Shown one piece after another: positions 1 to 5,389 of a DNA stretch of 7,516 bases. The stretch's first letter is position 1; every line of letters begins with the position of its first letter. The translations under genes and the position numbers were made by a program. The notes beneath the pieces are model-generated. The model was not told where the DNA came from and did no database searches. It saw only the letters and a list, made by a program, of their open reading frames with translations. This stretch comes from Chloroflexota bacterium. GTDB lineage: Bacteria > Chloroflexota > Dehalococcoidia > GIF9 > UBA5629. The DNA lies in NCBI GenBank assembly GCA_026389635.1, contig JAPLHM010000164.1:1-7516 (forward strand), given 5' to 3'.

Positions 1-851
1 ATGATATGGGGCCGGGATGGACACTGGGCAACGCGGTCGCGCCGGCCATTCAGCAGGTAACATCGTCCAGTCATGTGTACTATACCCAGGGTTCGTCTTA
101 CGCGCCGGGCGTGCAGAATACTGTTGCGGTTTACCGCAATATCGCTTCGGCGGTCAGTGCATATGATAAGGAGAGGCAGGCAAATTTATCAGCATCAAAT
201 CCCACCATTGGTGATGAATCCCTGCTGAACGATTCGGTGCCTATCAATAAGCTGCTGGTATTCAGGAAGAACAATGTCGTGGTATGGCTGTGGCTGAAGC
301 AATATAAGGATGGCAATATAGAGCGCTATGCGCGCATCGTGGAACAGAGGATATTAGCTTCGGCAGCGCCGCCTGTGTCACCACAACCGTCTCAACAGGT
401 CCAACCGCCTGACAGTCCCCTGCCCACCCCTGCCCAACCGGCAGACGTGCTGATACCGACACAGGCGTATCAAATGGTATTGACAATGCAAGATATGGGG
501 CAGGGCTGGATAAAAGGGAACGTGTCACCTCCTGCCAACACCAATAGCCTCTCATCGAGCCAGGTGTCTTATTCCCAGGGGTCTAACTTCGCACCCACCG
601 TGCAGAATACCGCGGTTGTTTACCGCAGTGCCGCGGCGGCGGTCAAGGCCTATGCCGGCGCGAAGCCATCCGGTGTGTCCCTGTTATCTCCCGTTATCGG
701 CGATGAATGCTTCCTGAATGATTCTGTGGCTATTGACAGGTTGCTGGTATTCAGGAAGGGCAACATTGTTGAGTGGATATGGCTAAAGCAGTACAAAACC
801 GGGGACATCGAAGGCTACGCCAAAACCGTGGAAAAGAAGCTTACCCCCTGA
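1..851 (+). CDS. Hypothetical protein with a duplicated domain (5'-truncated)
   Basis: The reading frame is open to the left edge: an in-frame GAT precedes the ATG at 6, and the internal repeat has the same Asp-Met-Gly sequence at the matching place. The true start is therefore outside the window and the ATG at 6 is internal. The visible 281 residues hold two copies of one domain, about residues 1-118 and 163-281. By hand alignment they are about 55% identical with no gaps. A Pro/Gln/Ser-rich linker (about 119-150) separates them. Shared signatures are DMGxGW at the start, YxQGSxxAPxVQNT in the middle, IGDExxLNDSVxI, and LLVFRKxNxVxWxWLKQY near the end. I do not recognise the family. The pattern of small polar residues, alternating hydrophobics and a flexible linker suggests a secreted or lipid-anchored protein whose signal peptide is missing here; that is inference. 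It converges on the minus-strand lipoprotein gene 68 bp away. The coding status is secure, the function unknown. Confidence 0.85.
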   Translation, partial: DMGPGWTLGNAVAPAIQQVTSSSHVYYTQGSSYAPGVQNTVAVYRNIASAVSAYDKERQANLSASNPTIGDESLLNDSVPINKLLVFRKNNVVVWLWLKQYKDGNIERYARIVEQRILASAAPPVSPQPSQQVQPPDSPLPTPAQPADVLIPTQAYQMVLTMQDMGQGWIKGNVSPPANTNSLSSSQVSYSQGSNFAPTVQNTAVVYRSAAAAVKAYAGAKPSGVSLLSPVIGDECFLNDSVAIDRLLVFRKGNIVEWIWLKQYKTGDIEGYAKTVEKKLTP

Positions 852-919
852 CCGCCGGCAGGTACCCGCGCCCGGCTTGAGCCATTGCAAATTAAAGCTT
901 CGATACCGGTGAGCTGTAA

Positions 920-1843
920 CTATTCCTGCGGCACCATGGCATTGCCGAGAACTCTGACCATCCAACTCACGCGGGTCTTATCTCCAAACCAGGGGGCGTT
1001 GGAATAGGGCCAGTTGGGCGCAAAATTGTCGGCGCCGTTGTCACCCCGCACCGTTACATCGGAATGGGTATTTACCACGTTGCCCGCGGCTCCCATGCGA
1101 AATCCCTGGCCCGTAGGGATACCGGTATAGATATGGATATAAAAAACACCTTCCACTTCAACATCGGGTATGTCTATGTTAGCCCAGGCGCCCGTCGAAT
1201 CGATGTTGTCTCCCAGCCGTGTTCGCAGAGGGAAGTCTTCTCCAGTAAATGGTGTGGTATAGAGGACCTTGTTATCTTTATCCCAGATTTGCAGTTCGCT
1301 ATCGCCGATGTGAAATCCAGGCGAACCGTAGACCAGCCCGAATACCCGCACCTTGTTTATGATAAACGGGTCCGGTGGTGACACAAAGCTGACTGAATAT
1401 CCCGTGCAGGGTTTGACCAGGGATAAATAATCCTTGGCAACGCCATCGTCATATTTTAACTCCACCTGCTCTGCTACAAGCTTTGCTTTGACCGTAAGCA
1501 CAGCACTCCTTTCTCCAATTGCAATCTCATAGGCGCCTGCTGCATCTTTTGAGAGTGAGAAGGTTACACTCTGGGTGGACCCCGGGTCCAGGTTAATGGC
1601 TTTCGATTCGACTTTTTTGCCATCAACGAGCAGATTGGCGCTGTAAAGGCCGGCGGTACCACCGGTATTTGCCACCCGGGCACTGACGACGGCCTTTTCG
1701 CCTACTGCAACTTCCGCGGGCTTGATATCAAGGGAAGTTATCTCAAACTTCGCCGGTGGCGCGGAGGATGTGCAGGCTGTTGCCAGAGTTATGGTCATCA
1801 CCAATAGCAGTAGCCCGGCTACCAACATTTTTTTATCACTCAT
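920..1843 (-). CDS. CARDB-domain lipoprotein
   Basis: A 307-residue predicted lipoprotein of unknown ligand. The N-terminus has lysines (K4, K5), a hydrophobic segment (about 6-20) and then ATAC, giving a plausible lipidated Cys24. Ala at the -3 position is less usual than Leu, so secretion is firm but lipidation only likely. Residues about 35-118 match the CARDB pattern (an adhesion-type Ig-like fold): IKPAEVAVGEK, then VSARVANTGG, LLVDG, LDPGSTQSVTFSL, and a closing hydrophobic strand. Residues about 127-307 are a second beta-rich, aromatic-rich part (KYDDG near 130, VRVFGLVYG near 165, IDIPDVEVEGVFYIHI near 223), probably a beta-sandwich; no catalytic motif is visible. The ATG start is supported by AAGGA ending 8 nt upstream. 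The gene lies 22 bp behind the sigma factor gene on the same strand, so cotranscription is likely. No hairpin with a T-run was seen after the stop. A role in binding at the cell surface is inference. Confidence 0.85.
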   Translation of the reverse strand: MSDKKMLVAGLLLLVMTITLATACTSSAPPAKFEITSLDIKPAEVAVGEKAVVSARVANTGGTAGLYSANLLVDGKKVESKAINLDPGSTQSVTFSLSKDAAGAYEIAIGERSAVLTVKAKLVAEQVELKYDDGVAKDYLSLVKPCTGYSVSFVSPPDPFIINKVRVFGLVYGSPGFHIGDSELQIWDKDNKVLYTTPFTGEDFPLRTRLGDNIDSTGAWANIDIPDVEVEGVFYIHIYTGIPTGQGFRMGAAGNVVNTHSDVTVRGDNGADNFAPNWPYSNAPWFGDKTRVSWMVRVLGNAMVPQE

Positions 1844-1849
1844 CGACTG

Positions 1850-1856
1850 TTTCCTT
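1850..1856 (-). promoter_or_regulatory. Shine-Dalgarno site of the lipoprotein gene
   Basis: On the minus strand the sequence reads AAGGAAA, with AAGGA ending 8 nt before the ATG at 1843. It lies within the 22-bp gap after the sigma factor stop codon. This fixes the lipoprotein start and leaves little room for a separate promoter, which favours readthrough from the sigma gene. Confidence 0.7.
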
Positions 1857-1865
1857 GTGTATTAT

Positions 1866-3419
1866 TTATTCCAAATAATCTTTGAGCTTGCGGCTCCGGC
1901 TGGGATGCCTCAATTTTCGCAGTGCCTTGGCCTGGATCTGACGGATACGTTCCCTTGTCACATTAAACTCCAGGCCAACCTCCTCAAGCGTCCTGGCCCG
2001 GTCGTCCTCCAGGCCAAAGCGCATCAGGATTATCTTTCTCTCCCTGTCGGTAAGCTCGGCCAGGACTTCGTTTATCTGCCTTCTCAGCAATCCCGTGGTG
2101 GCCGCCTCAATCGGCGGTACAGCCGTCTTGTCCTCAATAAAATCGCCCAGGTGGCTCTCATCTTCCTCTCCCACCTTCATCTCCAGCGATAACGGGACCC
2201 TGCTCAATTTCATTATTTCGATCACCTTTTCCACCGGGATCTCCATCGCAATAGCGATCTCCTCAATATTCGGCTCACCCCCGCTTTGCTGGCTCAACTG
2301 TCTCTTTGTTCTCAGCAACCTGTTAATGTTTTCCACCATATGAACAGGTATCCTGATGGTACGTGACTGATCGGCCAGGGCCCGGTTGACCGCCTGCCTG
2401 ATCCACCACGTAGCATAGGTGCTGAATTTAAAACCACGCCTGTATTCAAATTTAACCACGGCGCGCACAAGCCCGATATTCCCCTCCTGTATAAGATCGA
2501 GGATCGGCATACGCTGCATACTGTATTTCTTGGCGATACTCACTACCAGCCGCAGGTTAGCCTCGATAAGATGACGCGCTGATTTATCGGCCTCCTTCTT
2601 GACACTATTGGAATACTGCCGGAATTGACCGGTCAACGGCTGCAGCTTTAAAAGCAAGCCCCCGTCCACAGGCTCTCCCAGCAGCAATCGGAGCTCGTCC
2701 CATGAAGTCCGGTTCCCTACCACGTCGTAAACCTTCAGGGGCAATAGCCGGCTATACACGGATATATCGGCAATATCGTGCCAGACCTCCATGAAGGTCT
2801 TCCCGCAACCGGCGCTTACCTTTTCGACAAGCGGGATGTCTACCACGCCATCTATGGCAGCCCTCAGTTCGGGCCTGAGAATAGCCTGTTTGAAACCGCG
2901 CCCGCACTCCACTCCCAGTCCTCTATGCAGGGCGGCAATGACGGGATAGGCGGAGACCAGCTTGCGCAAGCTGGCAATTATTACGCTTATCTCCAGTTCG
3001 TATTGGTCTGGATTGGCCCGGCAATATTTCTCTAACCCTGCCAGATACCGCCCGTCCTCGACCTTGCCGGCCAATGACCGCTCCTCCTGCGCTGTAAGAA
3101 GGCCCACTCTTCCGATTTCACGCAAATACAGGTGTATGGGGTCATCGTAGAAATCAACTGCATCAGCCGTTACAACGGGCTGCGCCGACGGCTTGCCGCC
3201 CGGGTCCAGCCCATGCTCAATTGAAACCAGGTCCTCCCAAACAGCGGCAGTGGGAGCAAAGTCGTCGACTCCCTTCTCGCTGAAAACGTCTATCAGGACA
3301 TCAGTATCCCTTAACGGATCCAGTACCGGTGGAGATAGGATCGGCGGTGAAACGCGGTCGATTTCAACACCGGCGCTCTTCTTGTTTACCAATATTAATC
3401 TCTTCTCGAAACGCCCCAT
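1866..3419 (-). CDS. rpoD: RNA polymerase sigma factor, sigma-70 principal type
   Basis: A 517-residue sigma-70 family protein that directs RNA polymerase to -10/-35 promoters. Region 1.2 is at about 90-124 (DDPIHLYLREIG, LLTAQEE). Region 2 is at about 279-350 (ANLRLVVSIAKKY, DLIQEGNIGL, RRGFKFSTYATWWIRQA, tandem Trp338-Trp339 for -10 melting). Region 3 is at about 356-435 (IRIPVHMVE). Region 4 is at about 445-510 (LTDRERKIILMRFGL, then the helix-turn-helix TLEEVGLEFNVTRERIRQIQ and LRKLRHPSRSRKL). Arg489, Glu490 and Gln494 match the -35-reading residues of E. coli sigma-70. Residues 125-278 form a long non-conserved insert, and the N-terminus holds at most a remnant of region 1.1. The residue matching E. 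coli Thr440 is Asn345. The ATG directly follows an in-frame TAA, so no longer start exists, but no Shine-Dalgarno is visible; a TTG at 3390-3392 is a weaker alternative. It could be the housekeeping sigma or a close group 2 paralogue; one locus cannot decide. Confidence 0.93.
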   Translation of the reverse strand: MGRFEKRLILVNKKSAGVEIDRVSPPILSPPVLDPLRDTDVLIDVFSEKGVDDFAPTAAVWEDLVSIEHGLDPGGKPSAQPVVTADAVDFYDDPIHLYLREIGRVGLLTAQEERSLAGKVEDGRYLAGLEKYCRANPDQYELEISVIIASLRKLVSAYPVIAALHRGLGVECGRGFKQAILRPELRAAIDGVVDIPLVEKVSAGCGKTFMEVWHDIADISVYSRLLPLKVYDVVGNRTSWDELRLLLGEPVDGGLLLKLQPLTGQFRQYSNSVKKEADKSARHLIEANLRLVVSIAKKYSMQRMPILDLIQEGNIGLVRAVVKFEYRRGFKFSTYATWWIRQAVNRALADQSRTIRIPVHMVENINRLLRTKRQLSQQSGGEPNIEEIAIAMEIPVEKVIEIMKLSRVPLSLEMKVGEEDESHLGDFIEDKTAVPPIEAATTGLLRRQINEVLAELTDRERKIILMRFGLEDDRARTLEEVGLEFNVTRERIRQIQAKALRKLRHPSRSRKLKDYLE

Positions 3420-3439
3420 GGCTTAAATAATGGCTTAAA
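3418..3439. repeat. 12-bp tandem repeat at the sigma gene start codon
   Basis: ATGGCTTAAA occurs at 3418-3427 and again at 3430-3439, giving a period of 12 bp. On the coding (minus) strand this is TTTAAGCCAT twice; the downstream copy supplies the AT of the sigma gene ATG and the upstream copy ends in ATT. Each copy carries an in-frame TAA. It may be a small slippage duplication or affect initiation. Confidence 0.6.
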
Positions 3440-3530
3440 AGCGGGGGCGCCTGAACCGGGGATAAATGAAGGCGTAGTAGCCTGTTAATATAATTCAGTC
3501 AGCTACAACCGTAGATAAACCACCTCAGTA

Positions 3531-3559
3531 ACTATACGTGAATAAGCCGCATCAATCAA
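3531..3559 (-). promoter_or_regulatory. Candidate proximal promoter of the sigma factor gene
   Basis: Reading the minus strand, TTGATT (3554-3559, 4 of 6 to consensus), a 17-bp spacer and TATAGT (3531-3536, 5 of 6) form a sigma-70 type promoter. The predicted transcription start is near 3524, giving a leader of about 105 nt before the ATG at 3419. Recognised by eye from consensus only. Confidence 0.5.
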
Positions 3560-3570
3560 ATCCTGTGCGC

Positions 3571-3581
3571 TGTCCAGGACA
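3571..3581. promoter_or_regulatory. Perfect 11-bp dyad, candidate operator
   Basis: TGTCC-A-GGACA is a perfect inverted repeat with 5-bp arms around one central base. It is centred at 3576. That is the predicted start point of the distal sigma promoter, and about 62 bp upstream of the predicted ilvD start, a spacing often used by activators. The arms are short, so chance is possible. Confidence 0.35.
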
Positions 3582-3582
3582 T

Positions 3583-3610
3583 ACTATACAAGGGTGATTT
3601 TGCTTGACAA
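3583..3610 (-). promoter_or_regulatory. Candidate distal promoter of the sigma factor gene
   Basis: Reading the minus strand, TTGTCA (3605-3610, 5 of 6), a 16-bp spacer and TATAGT (3583-3588, 5 of 6) form a promoter with a predicted start near 3576. Its -35 shares five bases with the -35 of the plus-strand ilvD promoter. The -10 heptamer ACTATAC (plus-strand reading) recurs in the proximal promoter. Confidence 0.5.
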
Positions 3611-3631
3611 TAAATAATTACCTGTGATAGT
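3604..3631 (+). promoter_or_regulatory. Promoter of the ilvD-ilvB-ilvN operon
   Basis: A consensus TTGACA (3604-3609) is followed by a 16-bp spacer and GATAGT (3626-3631, 4 of 6). A TG at 3623-3624, one base before the hexamer, makes an extended -10 that would compensate for the weak hexamer. The surrounding DNA is AT-rich. The predicted start point is near 3637-3639, giving a leader of about 70 nt before ilvD. Confidence 0.65.
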
Positions 3632-3635
3632 TTAC

Positions 3636-3702
3636 TACAATCCCCGCCATACCTGTTGGGAACCTGCCAGGCGACCCGGGAAGTTCAAAGGTGGGGATTG
3701 TG
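3636..3702 (+). promoter_or_regulatory. ilvD leader stem that pairs with the Shine-Dalgarno site
   Basis: Bases 3636-3648 (core CAATCCCCGCC) can pair with 3690-3702 (core GGTGGGGATTG) in a 13-pair stem: 11 Watson-Crick pairs and two G-U pairs, with no bulge. The 3' arm includes most of the AAGGTGGGG ribosome site (3688-3696) that serves the ATG at 3707. The 5' arm begins at the predicted transcription start. The 41-nt loop (3649-3689) can form a small inner hairpin, CCTG 3652-3655 with CAGG 3668-3671. The pairing is seen in the sequence; control of ilvD translation or protection of the mRNA 5' end is inference. Confidence 0.5.
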
Positions 3703-3706
3703 CCAC

Positions 3707-5374
3707 ATGAAAAGCGATAGCATCAAGAAGGGTATCGAGAGGGCGCCCCACCGGGCCCTGCTGAGAGCTGTGGGCGTCCACAGCGACGATTTCAACAAGC
3801 CCTTCATCGGAGTGGTCAACAGCTTTAACGAGGTCGTTCCCGGGCACACGCATTTGAATACCATCGCCGGCGCCGTCAAGACGGGCATCACCGGCGCAGG
3901 CGGCGTGCCCTTCGAATTCAATACCATCGGCGTCTGCGACGGCATCGCCATGAACCACCCCGGCATGAAGTTCAGCCTGCCCAGCCGTGAATTGATCGCG
4001 GACTCGGTGGAGATCATGGCCGAGGCCCACCGGTTCGATGCCCTGGTCTTCATACCCAATTGCGACAAGGTCGTCCCGGGCATGCTGATGGCCGCCGTCC
4101 GGCTGAATGTGCCTTCTATATTTATCAGCGGCGGACCCATGCTGGCCGGAAAACTGCACAAAGACGGCGCCTGCCGCAGCGTGGATCTTATCTCCGTATT
4201 CACTGCAGTGGGCGGCGTAGCGCAGGGAACGGTAAGCGAGGCCGAACTCGAGGAGATCGAGATAGCGGCCTGCCCGGGCTGCGGTAGCTGCTCCGGCATG
4301 TTCACCGCCAACACCATGAACTGCCTGACCGAGGCGCTGGGCATGGCGCTGCCCGGCAACGGCACTATCCCGGCGGTCGATTCGCGCAGGCTGCACTTAG
4401 CCAGGCAGGCAGGACAGCAGGTGCTGGCTATCCTCAAAAGCAACCTGCGCCCACGCGACATCATAACCAGGTCATCCATCAGCAACGCCTTCGCCGTGGA
4501 TATGGCGCTGGGCGGCAGTACCAACTCGGTGCTGCACTTCATGGCCATTGCCCACGAAGCCGGCATCAAATTCCCCCTCTCGCTGATAAACGAGATAAGC
4601 GCCAGGGTGCCGCACCTCTGCAAGATATCCCCGGCCAGCGATGCGCATATGGAGGACCTCGACCTGGCAGGCGGCATCCCGGCCATTATGCACGAGATAG
4701 CCAGGCTGCTGGACGGCGAGTGCAAGACTGTTACGCTCAAACCGCTCTCAAGTATTTACAGGAATGCCCATGTGAAAAACCACGATGTGATAAAGCCATT
4801 TGCAAAGCCATACTCCAAAACAGGCGGGCTGGCCATCCTCTTCGGCAACCTGGCGCCCGGCGGAGCCGTGGTAAAAAGCGGGGCGGTAGACCCCAGGATG
4901 ATGGCTCACAAAGGCCCGGCCCGCGTCTTTGAAAACGAGGAGGACGCCACAAGGGGCATTATGGGCAAGAAGGTCAGGGCGGGCGACGTGGTGGTTATCA
5001 GATACGAGGGGCCGCGCGGCGGGCCGGGCATGCGCGAGATGCTCACACCAACCTCGCTGCTGAGCGGCATGGGAATGGATAGCAAAGTGGCGCTGATAAC
5101 GGACGGGCGCTTCTCGGGCGGCACCAGGGGCGCAGCCATCGGGCACGTGGCGCCCGAAGCTGCCGACCGCGGTCCCATTGCAGCCGTACGCAACGGTGAT
5201 ATAATCAGTATAGATATACCCTCCCGGAAGCTGGAGATCGGGGTCAGCGCGGCCGAGATAAAACGGCGCCTCAAGGACCTGCCACCATTTAAGACGGGCA
5301 TCAAGAGCGGATACCTCAGGCGCTACGTCGAGAATGTCGGGCCCGCCAGCGAGGGAGCGGTATTTAAGCATTAG
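3707..5374 (+). CDS. ilvD: Dihydroxy-acid dehydratase
   Basis: Dehydrates 2,3-dihydroxyisovalerate and 2,3-dihydroxy-3-methylvalerate to the 2-keto acids that lead to valine, leucine and isoleucine; a cytoplasmic iron-sulfur enzyme. The product is 555 residues, normal for IlvD, and complete. Family motifs include SIKKGIERAPHRALLRA at the N-terminus, DGIAMNHPGMKFSLPSRE (78-95), NCDKVVPGM (118-126) with Cys119, CPGCGSCSGMFTANTMNCL (189-207) with Cys195, RYEGPRGGPGMREM (432-445) and GRFSGGTRG (467-475). Where oxygen-tolerant [2Fe-2S] enzymes have a Cys (motif TPCNxHL), this protein has Gly46 in VVPGHTHL, as E. coli IlvD does. It should therefore carry an oxygen-sensitive [4Fe-4S] cluster held by Cys119, Cys195 and a non-protein coordination site. 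The ATG at 3707 gives the usual MKSDSIKKG start, with AAGGTGGGG ending 10 nt upstream. A TTG at 3656 would add 17 unlikely residues. ilvB follows after 15 bp. Confidence 0.97.
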   Translation: MKSDSIKKGIERAPHRALLRAVGVHSDDFNKPFIGVVNSFNEVVPGHTHLNTIAGAVKTGITGAGGVPFEFNTIGVCDGIAMNHPGMKFSLPSRELIADSVEIMAEAHRFDALVFIPNCDKVVPGMLMAAVRLNVPSIFISGGPMLAGKLHKDGACRSVDLISVFTAVGGVAQGTVSEAELEEIEIAACPGCGSCSGMFTANTMNCLTEALGMALPGNGTIPAVDSRRLHLARQAGQQVLAILKSNLRPRDIITRSSISNAFAVDMALGGSTNSVLHFMAIAHEAGIKFPLSLINEISARVPHLCKISPASDAHMEDLDLAGGIPAIMHEIARLLDGECKTVTLKPLSSIYRNAHVKNHDVIKPFAKPYSKTGGLAILFGNLAPGGAVVKSGAVDPRMMAHKGPARVFENEEDATRGIMGKKVRAGDVVVIRYEGPRGGPGMREMLTPTSLLSGMGMDSKVALITDGRFSGGTRGAAIGHVAPEAADRGPIAAVRNGDIISIDIPSRKLEIGVSAAEIKRRLKDLPPFKTGIKSGYLRRYVENVGPASEGAVFKH

Positions 5375-5389
5375 GAGTAACCAGCACAG

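Noticed and set aside
854..876. Hairpin GCCGG...CCGGC between the two convergent genes as a bidirectional terminator
   Set aside because: Only five pairs with a 13-nt loop and no T-run on either strand.
3487..3492. TATATT on the minus strand as a sigma gene -10
   Set aside because: No acceptable -35 at 16-18 bp; the TATAGT sites further upstream are better.
3656..3706. TTG at 3656 as a longer ilvD start
   Set aside because: It would add 17 residues not typical of IlvD, and the region is explained as leader with the Shine-Dalgarno at 3688-3696.
3637..3706. T-box, ppGpp (ykkC-type) riboswitch or leader-peptide attenuator upstream of ilvD
   Set aside because: The leader is only about 70 nt, shows none of the conserved cores I know for these classes, and holds no short frame rich in Leu, Val or Ile codons nor a terminator hairpin.
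3691..3720. Short GTG frame overlapping the ilvD start
   Set aside because: Nine codons, no ribosome site, and nothing to set it apart from chance.
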